From NCBI GenBank assembly GCA_964470965.1, contig CAYYIS010000037.1, positions 1 through 47,919 on the forward strand: a stretch of 47,919 bases of DNA, given 5' to 3'. Shown here one piece after another: positions 9,001 through 16,928 of this stretch. Positions within the stretch are counted from its first letter, which is position 1. Each line of letters opens with the position of its first letter. Source of the DNA: CAYYIS01 sp964470965. Its GTDB lineage: Bacteria; JAAXHH01; JABIQT01. A model generated the notes under the pieces. It had not been told where the DNA came from and ran no database searches. It saw only the letters and a program-made list of their open reading frames with translations. Made by a program: the position numbers and the translations under genes.

Positions 9001-9635
9001 GCTAACTTTTCCGCATCAGATTTCAGGCTGTCCGGAGCCCGTTCATCGTTCAGCAGACGGTCTGACCAGATTTCCAGATTGGCGTAATCCTTCTCACGGC
9101 GATAACTATCTACAATGTTTGATAAAGAACCGATATACCAGTCACTTTCCGGATGGTTATCCAGTAGTCTTTCATAGGCGAGTCTAGCGGTCGGAAATTG
9201 CTCCTGTTCAAAATATACTGATCCGGTATTGTACAGCAATTCCGGGACCTTTTCATGTTCAGAGAAAAGTCCGATAAAATTATCATAGCTGGCGACAAGT
9301 CTTCTCTGGGCCGGGGTTAATTTGTCGAATACGGTTGAGTCTATCAAGCCGACGGTAGGGGCGGTATTGGTTATTTCCTCTTCTGCCACCGCTGCTTCTT
9401 CCACCTCCGCTTCTATTACCTTACCGGATGCCGGGCGCACTCGAAGCTCGGGGGATTTGGCTTCCATCTTCTCCAGCTCCTTGAGCAATTCCTCAACCTC
9501 TGGAGGAGGATCGGTCTGTGCGTAACCGGTCTTTGGAAACCCGGCACCTGCCAGAAACAAACCGAGGACCAGGAAACATCGGGAGACCTGGGCGTACCAA
9601 GTGTTTTTTGCGACGGTGTGGGTCTTGTTGTACAT
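6060..9635 (-). CDS. Giant periplasmic TPR protein with C-terminal jelly-roll-like domain
   Basis: About 1191 residues. The chosen ATG at 9635 gives a clear signal peptide (hydrophobic core FLVLGLFLAGAGF, cleavage near YAQ) and has GGAAAG about 11 nt upstream. The longer open frame to 9824 would overlap the previous gene and bury the signal. A Glu/Ala-rich segment is followed by many tetratricopeptide or outer-membrane-lipoprotein-like repeats (about 60-700; motifs such as LLYNTGSVYFEQEQF and ALAFDEGGDYQSAVEVY), long helical regions, and at about 980-1138 a beta-sandwich resembling the N-terminal jelly-rolls of glycosidases (VRKAFMIYG, AYEIFVNGFSAGKT, VLGIMVEG). A Pro/Glu-rich tail ends the protein. 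It probably works as a periplasmic scaffold of the adjacent ExbB-ExbD machine. The TPR call is firm; the jelly-roll is inferred by eye. Confidence 0.85.
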   Translation of the reverse strand: MYNKTHTVAKNTWYAQVSRCFLVLGLFLAGAGFPKTGYAQTDPPPEVEELLKELEKMEAKSPELRVRPASGKVIEAEVEEAAVAEEEITNTAPTVGLIDSTVFDKLTPAQRRLVASYDNFIGLFSEHEKVPELLYNTGSVYFEQEQFPTARLAYERLLDNHPESDWYIGSLSNIVDSYRREKDYANLEIWSDRLLNDERAPDSLKSDAEKLAIGAITNDAHDNFENAKASGDILAMLASAEEYVRGARTYPNSDNAPTSLYNAGIAYKQVAGKYKESGMTAESANAYDKAAKVWLDLVDQYEISFADTAMWEAALAFDEGGDYQSAVEVYADFLVQFPQSEFRLDALKNRIFDFTELENWSSVASSYEDYSTEFPEDAGADRSYKVAQAWLKAKDLDRASDAFDRFAVEDPSNQLVKQVQFEMGTAFIKGGDLAKANEHFDRFAKQNPDNPLAVKIHYDIAEYHLELDQFDEAEAKFLEAITTSEALQNRDLDGNNFFRGEAYMHLATMLHPDYDAIKLVQPQETLDANFEHKKELGAKLQEYYDGVILSGSIKGAQAAYQLSETYEEMAMAWLHQEAPPMSDEILKRQEELKELNANGIGFLTQAIEPLELVNLKRAEDYADISFDTTWNATHDSVLTTTQLDSTENQWVTKAKTRVIDLQLHIAELVAEPYTYFLDHFYEIPVPDAPKNIIDQLGRELADIIVPNTFYTQGLQAVEQQITSEVLPSFQEAVDYKKPQPDGFELTGPATERAQEEAMEIVLRPIRMNEDRIPGIVNSFDKEFRQWVHLTDSLMYSPETITDTFSFGDRLYAILDGQILPTYSDMALEIARQMSLKYESAIEQATTMGIDQSRIDSMKIHLVEFQHDTGLRFHELVKYSEEISNRYFDRVAQIDSIVAESGENADAYANAEASLVLNDMSTSPGGFDDLNFNLRNAALELYETGLGYEEIYPETAEVVGRINTKLTELDPDMYPPPAENFYFTYDSDTSWQLNATPDRTLSENEFLPTGANWLNARQGSYPVSINTLSGLEQSSASAIWGSGPDSTGMGADSLLYVRKAFMIYGIPDSVIAVIASTAAYEIFVNGFSAGKTETNDPGTPQTFDLTPNIMGSSQNVLGIMVEGTPAGESLVIEIRGVDRVPQTAENIEVVREFYRLPPDQRRMPGTEDAMQESPLPAEPSLENPDETPVRQP

Positions 9636-9654
9636 GGATATAAATCTTTCCACG

Positions 9655-12600
9655 TTAAGGGTTAGCATTATTGGATGAGTCGGAAGGCGCCTCAGGCGGG
9701 GCAGCCGCTTCGTCGGTAGTTGGTTCAGGAGCAGATTCCTGCCGCTCCAGTTCCAACATTTTTTCCGCGGACAGAATCGCATTGATAGCCGCCTGTTCCT
9801 GATATTTGTCACTTCTCTCATCACGGCTGACCTTTATGAATTCCTCGTATGCCTCGTCGTAACGCTCCAAACGCCACATGTACTGTGAATAGTTCCACCG
9901 AGCGGTATAGGAGTTTTCACTCTCCGGAAAATCATCCATGTAGTCTTTGAAGTATAGAGCGGCCCTATCGATACCGGCAGTAGGATCGCTCGGACGGTCT
10001 TCGGCAAGAGAAGCCACGTAGTTGGCCAGTCGCCAACCGGCTTGATCCGCCAGAACCAAGGCTTCACGTCGGGCCGTAGTGTCTTCAAGGGCTTCCGCCC
10101 ACTTGCGGCCATATTCCCGGAACAGGCGTTCCCGGGCTCGGTTGAGATAAACCTCCGGACTTTCATTGTTATGCACCGCCAGATCCCAGACTTCCTCGTC
10201 CACTATAGCCATATCCTGGAGACGTTCATAACCATCAATAATTCGCTGCATGATACGTGGTGCCTGCGGATCATTGGGGAATACCGCTAAAACGGAATCC
10301 AACGCCGTGACTTCAGCTTCCACCTGACCGGTTTCCTTATACACTTCGGCCATCGACATCATGAGGGACCTAGCATAGGGCTTATCCACACCTAAACCTT
10401 CGACGTATTCCTTCATGGCTGCCGGTACCGAAGCCCAGTTGCGACGCTCATCCTCTCGGCCTGTTTCGACACGGTCACGGAAATTTATCGCCAAATACTT
10501 GATCGCCTCACCTGTCAAATCGTACCCAGGATCCAACGCCATCGGTTCAATTCCTGCAAGTGCGGCAAAGTGTTTGTATTCGGCAACTTGCAATGAATCT
10601 TCCAGTAAATAGGTAAAATACTCTATGGAATCGTCATAATACTGATCCCGTTCTTCCGGTGCGGCAAGGTTGTAATACGACCAACCGAGTTTATACAGTG
10701 CACTCTGGAAATTCTTGTTGCTGGGATGATCTAGAACATGATCATAAGCGTTGATCGCCCGGCGCATCATTTCCTCGCCGCCAAGGCTGGTAAGGCCCAA
10801 GAACAGTGCGTCGAAGTAAAAATCACCGATTCTAAGGTATGCATCGGCAACGAGAGGGCTTTCCGGATGTTCATTCACCAAGCGTTCGAACATGCTATTG
10901 GAGCGCTCGAGTTCGCCCTGTTCATTCAGTAGGTGACCAAGCTGGAATAATGATTGATCAACAAATTCAGACTGAGGAAACTCCCGGATCAAACGCTCGT
11001 GCGTCCGGATCGGCGTGTTATAATCCGCAATGGGCGATTCTCCAGGATCATCCCCAGATTCGAAAGCGGCAGCGTATCTCTCATTTGCTTTCAAATAATC
11101 GTTTTCCGTCTGATCATACTGTGCATCCGCCAGCTGAAACAGTAAAGGCTCGATGTTTGCATTGTCGGGATATCTTGCAACAACTCGGGACAGTTCTGCC
11201 ACCAGACTCCGTCCGGACTCGGACAGGAGGTCTTCCAGTGCCTGTATTTCAGCTTGAAGTTCTCCTAAAACAATCCGTGTATCAATTTTTACCGGACTGC
11301 CTTCCGGAAGTTGCTCCATCTCACGTAGGACGTTACCGACTATCTGGTATTGTTGAAGGAGCGCCTTTTTGTTGATCTGGTGTTTGGTGAATTCGATATT
11401 TGCCTTTCCAAACGAAGCTTCCTTCAACCACATATCGTACCCGGTAGGTTTCAGATTGCTCAGGATTTCCAGGTCCTTCTCCAAGCTTCTTTCAAACGCA
11501 GCAGCGATGGTTTGGGTCTTGTTGACATTCTGACTGTCCTGCCCGATTTTAGCCACTGCGTCTTTGTTTCTTATACCGGACAAAACCTCACGTTCCACGG
11601 CGCTCAATCCGGTGCCCACCACATTCAAAGCTGCCTTTTCGGAAACAAGCGATCCGGAAAGACTCGCCAATGTCGTTTTCATCTGGCCGTAATTTATCAA
11701 CTCTACAGCCATTGGATCAGCCTCAAAAAGACGGCTGTGGACGTCAAGAACTTTCATTTTACTCTTCGCCAGAGAATCAAGCTGGTCGGATACACGGTCC
11801 AATGCCGCCAAATCACCTTCGGTTTCGACCTGCCTCGCAAGTCGGTCAAGTTCCCGATGCACGGCATCAATCTCCGCCGACTCTTGGACGCTTTCATTTA
11901 CCATGGCAACAGCACGCTCGGTAACCACAAGCTGGGAAAATACTTCATGGGCCCGGTCATATTCCCCAAGCTTGTTGTACTGGTCACCAAGTGTAACCCA
12001 TGCCTCATAAGAATATTTACTGTCTGGCCGGACGGCCAGCAAATGCTCTAGCAATCTGACCGCACTTTCAGTATTATTTCTCTCAATTTCTACCCACGAA
12101 AGTGCTATGAGGACCTCATCGTAAACCATCGCGTCTTGAGGGACTTTACCATATTGATCCATAGCCAGATCGAGATACCGGGATGCTTCGTCCAGAACGG
12201 AATCATTTTCTGCCGCCTGCCGGGCTAACTGAAAATAAACGTGTCCCAATCGTGCGGTCGCTGTCAGCATCGACTCAAATATGGAATCATCCGCCCATAA
12301 TGGCGGACGGGCACGCTCGGCTTCCAAGAGGGGACCTATGGAATCCTCCAGGCGACCCGACTCTATGTATGCTTGTGCAATCTGTTGCTGGGCCAGAACA
12401 AATATTGGGCTGATCTCCGGCACCTGATTGAAAATGGCAATGGAAGAATCTAAGAGGGTGACTTGCTGTTGGCTGATCTGCCCGGGCGAACCGTCGGGAT
12501 TTGTATTGGCCGATGACATAGATAGCGCCTTCTGGTAATAGCTATCTCCACCGATATAGATGGCCCCGTCAAAACCTTCTATGTCTGCAAAGAACTGATC

Positions 12601-13365
12601 GGCGGCATCTTGGTATACCGCTGTGGCCTCGTCCCATTTTTCCTGTCGGTAGTACAAATCTTGGAGAATTCCAAAGGCCAGGGTACGAATATCTTGGTCA
12701 GCCCCTTCATAGTCAGTTGTAGTAAGTTCAGAAAAGAGTTTCTCTGCTTCATCAAATCGGGAATAAAAAAGGTAAATATTCCCCAACATCACCATGGCTT
12801 CATCATAGAAATTTGACCGGGGATAGGTCTGGATAAAATCAGTCAGCAGAGGTTCAGCTAGCCTGTATCGAGATTTCAGATACCAACCGATAGCGATAGT
12901 AAAGTCTTTTTCCGCAAGCTTCTTCACCTCTGATTCACTGATCACTCCGATCAGTGAATCACGGATCGCGTTTACACTTTCTTCAGCCTGGAAAAAGCGA
13001 ATATCACGACGCACCGGATCGTTTAACAGTGTTGTCGGATCCAACGGCTGCAACTGTAACATTTTGCGCAGATCCGCCGGCTGCAACTGCAACAGTCTCC
13101 AGTTTTCACCTTTCTTAATCCCTTCACGCACCACATCTGTCAGTCCGGCAAGACGCTCAACGACGATTCGCTCACGGGCAATCCTTTCTTCAAGGCGCGT
13201 CCGCTCGAAATACAGCCTCAAGCTATCTCGATGGGTCCCGGCTAAAGAATTCACGGGCTCCTTTTGAGCATTATCCAAATCCTGACCCAACGAAATGTTG
13301 GGAACAAGGAGGAAAAATCCTAATGCTAACAGGTATCTCCTGAATGTCTCTAGCTGCATTACCAT
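9655..13365 (-). CDS. Giant periplasmic TPR protein
   Basis: About 1236 residues. The start at 13365 (ATG) has a strong GGAAGGGAAAAG ribosome-binding site and gives a compact signal peptide (YLLALGFFLLVPNISLGQ). An earlier ATG at 13410, overlapping the previous stop as TAATG, is the alternative. Tetratricopeptide repeats run from about 150 to 480 (YDEAMVMLGNIYLFYSRFDE, YEAWVTLGDQYNKLGEYD). A coiled-coil-like section at about 490-720 follows, then a second TPR block from about 730 to 1200 (SEFVDQSLFQLGHLLNEQGE), and a Pro/Ala/Asn-rich disordered tail. It resembles the giant TPR proteins of deltaproteobacterial envelope machines (GltD/GltE type) in architecture only. It is co-transcribed with the second TPR protein, whose start lies 19 nt downstream. 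The function is inferred to be periplasmic scaffold. Confidence 0.85.
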   Translation of the reverse strand: MVMQLETFRRYLLALGFFLLVPNISLGQDLDNAQKEPVNSLAGTHRDSLRLYFERTRLEERIARERIVVERLAGLTDVVREGIKKGENWRLLQLQPADLRKMLQLQPLDPTTLLNDPVRRDIRFFQAEESVNAIRDSLIGVISESEVKKLAEKDFTIAIGWYLKSRYRLAEPLLTDFIQTYPRSNFYDEAMVMLGNIYLFYSRFDEAEKLFSELTTTDYEGADQDIRTLAFGILQDLYYRQEKWDEATAVYQDAADQFFADIEGFDGAIYIGGDSYYQKALSMSSANTNPDGSPGQISQQQVTLLDSSIAIFNQVPEISPIFVLAQQQIAQAYIESGRLEDSIGPLLEAERARPPLWADDSIFESMLTATARLGHVYFQLARQAAENDSVLDEASRYLDLAMDQYGKVPQDAMVYDEVLIALSWVEIERNNTESAVRLLEHLLAVRPDSKYSYEAWVTLGDQYNKLGEYDRAHEVFSQLVVTERAVAMVNESVQESAEIDAVHRELDRLARQVETEGDLAALDRVSDQLDSLAKSKMKVLDVHSRLFEADPMAVELINYGQMKTTLASLSGSLVSEKAALNVVGTGLSAVEREVLSGIRNKDAVAKIGQDSQNVNKTQTIAAAFERSLEKDLEILSNLKPTGYDMWLKEASFGKANIEFTKHQINKKALLQQYQIVGNVLREMEQLPEGSPVKIDTRIVLGELQAEIQALEDLLSESGRSLVAELSRVVARYPDNANIEPLLFQLADAQYDQTENDYLKANERYAAAFESGDDPGESPIADYNTPIRTHERLIREFPQSEFVDQSLFQLGHLLNEQGELERSNSMFERLVNEHPESPLVADAYLRIGDFYFDALFLGLTSLGGEEMMRRAINAYDHVLDHPSNKNFQSALYKLGWSYYNLAAPEERDQYYDDSIEYFTYLLEDSLQVAEYKHFAALAGIEPMALDPGYDLTGEAIKYLAINFRDRVETGREDERRNWASVPAAMKEYVEGLGVDKPYARSLMMSMAEVYKETGQVEAEVTALDSVLAVFPNDPQAPRIMQRIIDGYERLQDMAIVDEEVWDLAVHNNESPEVYLNRARERLFREYGRKWAEALEDTTARREALVLADQAGWRLANYVASLAEDRPSDPTAGIDRAALYFKDYMDDFPESENSYTARWNYSQYMWRLERYDEAYEEFIKVSRDERSDKYQEQAAINAILSAEKMLELERQESAPEPTTDEAAAPPEAPSDSSNNANP

Positions 13366-13409
13366 AACTCTTTTCCCTTCCGACACATATTCGGAAAGAT
13401 CCACTATCA

Positions 13410-14618
13410 TTACCTATCCGGTTCTTCTTCTACCGCACGTCTCAATTCTTCAAGTTCTCGCTGCGCTTCAATCCGCTGTTCTCTGATTTCCTGTAAATCC
13501 CGCTCAACCTGGTCTAGCAATTCCTCTCGTTCGTCTATATTCTCAATCACACCAGGGCCCATACCACGGCGCCCTGTCGTTCCGCGACGTCCGAATCCGT
13601 AGTAAGACCCGCCGAGAATTCTCATGCTGCGGCCACGCCGAAAGGCTGGGGCCAAGCCCTCACGGATACGGTACTGAATACTGGCGAAAAATTTAACCGC
13701 GGGATAGATGGATACGTCCGCCCCCTCAAGGTTGAAATCACCCGAAGGGTTAATATTGAGTTCAACACCCGATTGGAAAGTGATCCTATCGTTCAATTGC
13801 GTCTTGACACCCGGTGCGAGCCTGTAATAATGAAAGGGAGTTATTGTGAGACGGGCCGGAATAATATAGGGATTGAACTGTACAAAATGTTCGCCTGAAA
13901 TTTCCGCGAAAACGGTGTTTCTCCTAGTTAAGGGAACCTCGAGCGCCGCCCCGAACAAAATTTGCTTTGTCTGTACATCCTCCGGATCCTCGTCGCCAAA
14001 AAACCACAAACCGTTGGCGACTCCCCCTGCTGAAAACAAAGAGATCTGACCGAGATTTTTGTCATTGTGGAACATGTAACCAATGTTGAAATGAAGGCGC
14101 TTAGACCTCCCTATATCAACCGGATTGGAATCCCACGAAACCACGAGCATTCCCCCGATGGAAGGCTGGTCCGAATAATAGGATTCATGTTCGGCGTTTG
14201 TTATCCATCCAGTAGGCAGCATCCCGATAATCTGAGCACCAAAATTAAGGGCGGTTGGACGAGACCTAGGGATTGAGCCTTTTATACTGATCCTTAAAGG
14301 ACCGGGACCGGGATTGCCAAATATGGGCCTGTCCTGATACGCCACCTGGCTGAGGCCGACTTCCAGATACTTGCGAAGTCCGTACACAAGGTTAATAGCG
14401 CCGCGGCCATTGTAATAACTGTCGCTTTCCCCGTCTCTTATGACCCCCTGATTGAAACTGAAGTTAAATGATCCCCAGAGGGCACCCTCATACACATTAT
14501 TTGCAGATGACACTCGGAGTAATCCATTACTGCCGTAGTATGTAATGGCCTCAGCGGAACGTGCAGAGACTGCCATTACAAAGCTGACGGCAATAACATA
14601 AAGACATAAACGTTTCAC
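13410..14618 (-). CDS. Probable outer-membrane beta-barrel protein
   Basis: 402 residues. A signal peptide (about 1-24, ending SAEA) is followed by alternating hydrophobic and polar beta-strand-like segments typical of an outer-membrane barrel (GALWGSFNFSFNQG, YLEVGLSQVAY, LHFNIGYMFHND, FFASIQYRI) up to about residue 330. After that come an Arg/Gly-rich segment and a C-terminal coiled coil of Glu/Arg/Leu heptads (about 362-398). A barrel followed by a periplasmic coiled coil is a plausible outer-membrane anchor for the giant TPR proteins encoded next. The start is GTG after GAGGGGG. It is the first gene of the envelope operon and has a leader of about 315 nt. The exact family was not recognised. 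Confidence 0.7.
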   Translation of the reverse strand: MKRLCLYVIAVSFVMAVSARSAEAITYYGSNGLLRVSSANNVYEGALWGSFNFSFNQGVIRDGESDSYYNGRGAINLVYGLRKYLEVGLSQVAYQDRPIFGNPGPGPLRISIKGSIPRSRPTALNFGAQIIGMLPTGWITNAEHESYYSDQPSIGGMLVVSWDSNPVDIGRSKRLHFNIGYMFHNDKNLGQISLFSAGGVANGLWFFGDEDPEDVQTKQILFGAALEVPLTRRNTVFAEISGEHFVQFNPYIIPARLTITPFHYYRLAPGVKTQLNDRITFQSGVELNINPSGDFNLEGADVSIYPAVKFFASIQYRIREGLAPAFRRGRSMRILGGSYYGFGRRGTTGRRGMGPGVIENIDEREELLDQVERDLQEIREQRIEAQRELEELRRAVEEEPDR

Positions 14619-14933
14619 GGTTTTCCCCCTCTATTATTCAATATTGTTTTGAGGAGCTTCAAAATCTGCTAATATGCCTGGTTTACCTAAATCATATCTC
14701 TTAACAAACTACTATTAAAGCACGTCACCTGTAAAGTATATAATCTTGTGTAACCGAATTAAGATTAGGAGCCGGCCGGAGATCGGTTCATTCTATTTCA
14801 ACAGGTGTAACGTAACCGCTAAGGGGTGATACGCCGACGCTCGCCAGCTAGGCTATCGACCGGTTGCAAACCTCAATCCGAAGATCTTGCTGGTGGAATT
14901 TTTATAATAACATTGTCTATTTGTTAGCTAGAT
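14619..14933 (-). promoter_or_regulatory. Long 5' leader (about 315 nt), possible structured RNA
   Basis: The untranslated stretch between the consensus promoter and the GTG of the barrel gene. It has no open frame above about 10 codons with a ribosome-binding site. The segment from about 14765 to 14885 is GC-rich with several possible helices: for example AACCGA near 14782-14787 can pair with TCGGTT near 14752-14757, and the string GGTTAC occurs twice. I compared it by eye with common riboswitch cores (c-di-GMP, cobalamin, SAM, TPP, glycine, fluoride) and saw no match. It could be a cis-regulatory RNA or simply a long leader. Confidence 0.4.
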
Positions 14934-14939
14934 CTACGC

Positions 14940-14969
14940 ATTATAACTCGCTTCTTGCAGGTTTGTCAA
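14940..14969 (-). promoter_or_regulatory. Consensus sigma-70 promoter of the envelope operon
   Basis: Minus strand: perfect -35 TTGACA (14964-14969), 18-nt spacer, perfect -10 TATAAT (14940-14945). Predicted start of transcription is near 14933. It lies about 75 nt after the atpC stop and reads toward the barrel-TPR-ExbB-ExbD genes, about 315 nt upstream of the first start codon. Confidence 0.8.
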
Positions 14970-15045
14970 GAAATAATTACCTCTCTGTTTCCAGCACTTT
15001 TGACGGATAATTGAACACGGAGACAAGAGAATGACCGGTTACACC

Positions 15046-15468
15046 CTAACGAGTAGTTATCTGTGCTGTTCTTATCCTGTTTTGCGCACGGTCCAGAGCG
15101 GCCTGTGCGCGTGCCGCATCAACGTTCGAATCCTCTGATTCCAGCCGTTGCTGTGCACGTGTTTCCGCCTGACGTGCCCGGTCCAGATCGATGTCTTCCG
15201 ATCGTTCGATGGACTCGGCAAGCACTGAAGCCTTTCGGCGCATGATTTCCACAAATCCGCCGCTAATCGAATAGGACGAACGCCCACCGGCGGCACTAAC
15301 CGTCAAGATACCTGGACGCAAGGAAGTCAGCATTGGGACATGGCCCACCAGTACTTCGAAATCTCCATCCGTTCCAGGCGCCTGAAGGCTGTGTACGTCC
15401 CCTTCGAAAACCTTGCGGTCCGGTGTGACCACTACCAACGAAAAATTGCTACCGTCCATATCGACCAT
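15046..15468 (-). CDS. atpC: F-type ATP synthase subunit epsilon
   Basis: 140 residues from the ATG at 15468, 4 nt after the atpD stop. A longer open frame to 15558 lies inside atpD and is not used. The N-terminal beta-sandwich is typical (FSLVVVTPDRKVFEGDV, LQAPGTDGDFEVLVGHVPMLTSLRPG, ISGGFVEI). The C-terminal helical hairpin (about 85-135) is Arg/Ala-rich. It joins F1 with gamma at the central stalk and can inhibit ATP hydrolysis. It is the last gene of the atp operon. No clear terminator follows; the next promoter lies about 75 nt downstream. Confidence 0.93.
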   Translation of the reverse strand: MVDMDGSNFSLVVVTPDRKVFEGDVHSLQAPGTDGDFEVLVGHVPMLTSLRPGILTVSAAGGRSSYSISGGFVEIMRRKASVLAESIERSEDIDLDRARQAETRAQQRLESEDSNVDAARAQAALDRAQNRIRTAQITTR

Positions 15469-15472
15469 CCTA

Positions 15473-16885
15473 CTACCCCATCTCTTTCGCTTTATCGTAC
15501 GCCTCGTCGATTGTGCCCACGAGGTAGAAAGCCTGTTCCGGCAACTCATCGCATTCACCGTCTACGAGCTTGCGGAAACCCTCTACTGTATCCTCGATCT
15601 TGACGAACCGACCTGGCATACCGGTGAACTGTTCCGCTGTATGGAACGGTTGAGTCAGGAAAAGCTCCATTTTGCGTGCTCGCGCCACGATCAGTTTATC
15701 GTCATCAGAAAGTTCGTCAATGCCCAGTATATTAATGATATCCTGCAAATCCTTGTAACGCTGCAACGTCTGCTGGACGGCACGGGCCGTTCCATAATGG
15801 ACCTTTCCCACCACGTTCGGATCCAAAAGTCGGGAGTTGGATTCCAGCGGATCCACGGCGGGATAGATGGCACGGGCAAACAGGTCCCGAGATAACGCCG
15901 TATTCGCATCCAGATGGGGGAAAGCGGTTACGATGGCTGGATCAGTGTAATCATCAGCGGGCACGTAAATTGCCTGCACCGAGGTGATAGCACCGCGATG
16001 TGTAGAGGTGATACGTTCCTGAAGTTCCCCCATCTCCGTACCGAGGGTGGGCTGATATCCCACTGCAGAGGGCATACGGCCAAGCAGTGCGGACACTTCC
16101 GAACCGGCCTGCACAAACCGGAATATGTTATCGATGAACAGCAGGACGTCGCGCCCTTCCTCATCCCGGAAGTATTCGGCCATGGTAACGCCGGTCAAGC
16201 CGATGCGCAGCCGGACGCCGGGCGGTTCGTTCATCTGTCCGAACACGAGGGAGGTTTTGTCCAGCACGTTGGCTTCTTCCATTTCGAGCCAGAGATCATT
16301 ACCTTCACGCGTCCGTTCTCCGACACCTGCAAATACGGAATAGCCTCCGTGCTCTCTGGCGATATTGTTAATCAATTCCTTGATCAAAACCGTTTTGCCC
16401 ACACCAGCTCCGCCGAACAGCCCGGTCTTACCTCCACGGGTATAAGGTTCGATCAAATCTATCACCTTGATCCCTGTCTCGAACATCTCCGCTGATGTGG
16501 TCAGCTCTTCCTGATCAGGTGCGTGCCGATGAATCGGGTAACGCTTCTCAGATTCGATAGCGCCACGTTCGTCGATGGGATTTCCCAGTACGTTGATGAG
16601 CCGTCCAAGCACGTTCGGACCGACCGGCACGGTAATCGGCTGGCCGGTATTGATCACTTCAGTGCCTCGAACCAGACCATCTGTGGAATCCATGGCCACA
16701 CATCGGACTTTGTTTTCTCCGAGATGCTGCTGGACTTCAAGCACCAGGGGCTCTGTGCTACCTCGGTCCATGTGTATTTCTATCGCATTATAAATTTCCG
16801 GAAGGTGTCCGGTCGGGAACTCCACATCGACCACGGCGCCTATTATCTGCGCCACGATCCCGTTGTTCTGGGTATCATTACTCAT
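15473..16885 (-). CDS. atpD: F-type ATP synthase subunit beta
   Basis: 470 residues, the usual family length, from the ATG at 16885 (AAAGG about 8 nt upstream). A longer open frame to 16951 overlaps atpG. This is the catalytic subunit of F1. The N-terminal beta-barrel begins IVAQIIGAVVDVEFP. Walker A GGAGVGKT is at about 158-165 and the catalytic Glu of GERTREGND at about 190. Walker B (DVLLFIDNIFRF) and the DELSDDD-type loop near the C-terminus are present. It pairs with alpha (encoded upstream) and gamma, and nothing unusual was seen in catalytic residues. Confidence 0.97.
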   Translation of the reverse strand: MSNDTQNNGIVAQIIGAVVDVEFPTGHLPEIYNAIEIHMDRGSTEPLVLEVQQHLGENKVRCVAMDSTDGLVRGTEVINTGQPITVPVGPNVLGRLINVLGNPIDERGAIESEKRYPIHRHAPDQEELTTSAEMFETGIKVIDLIEPYTRGGKTGLFGGAGVGKTVLIKELINNIAREHGGYSVFAGVGERTREGNDLWLEMEEANVLDKTSLVFGQMNEPPGVRLRIGLTGVTMAEYFRDEEGRDVLLFIDNIFRFVQAGSEVSALLGRMPSAVGYQPTLGTEMGELQERITSTHRGAITSVQAIYVPADDYTDPAIVTAFPHLDANTALSRDLFARAIYPAVDPLESNSRLLDPNVVGKVHYGTARAVQQTLQRYKDLQDIINILGIDELSDDDKLIVARARKMELFLTQPFHTAEQFTGMPGRFVKIEDTVEGFRKLVDGECDELPEQAFYLVGTIDEAYDKAKEMG

Positions 16886-16928
16886 CACACTACCTTTCAC
16901 CATCAGAAGGTTCACGTGGTTTTGAAGG

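Noticed and set aside
9636..9824. An N-terminal extension of the jelly-roll TPR gene (63 more codons).
   Set aside because: It overlaps the preceding gene, has no ribosome-binding site and would put the signal peptide inside the protein.
16908..16922. A partly palindromic string (TTCACGTGG) resembling part of parS.
   Set aside because: It matches less than half of the parS consensus and lies in coding sequence of the atp operon.
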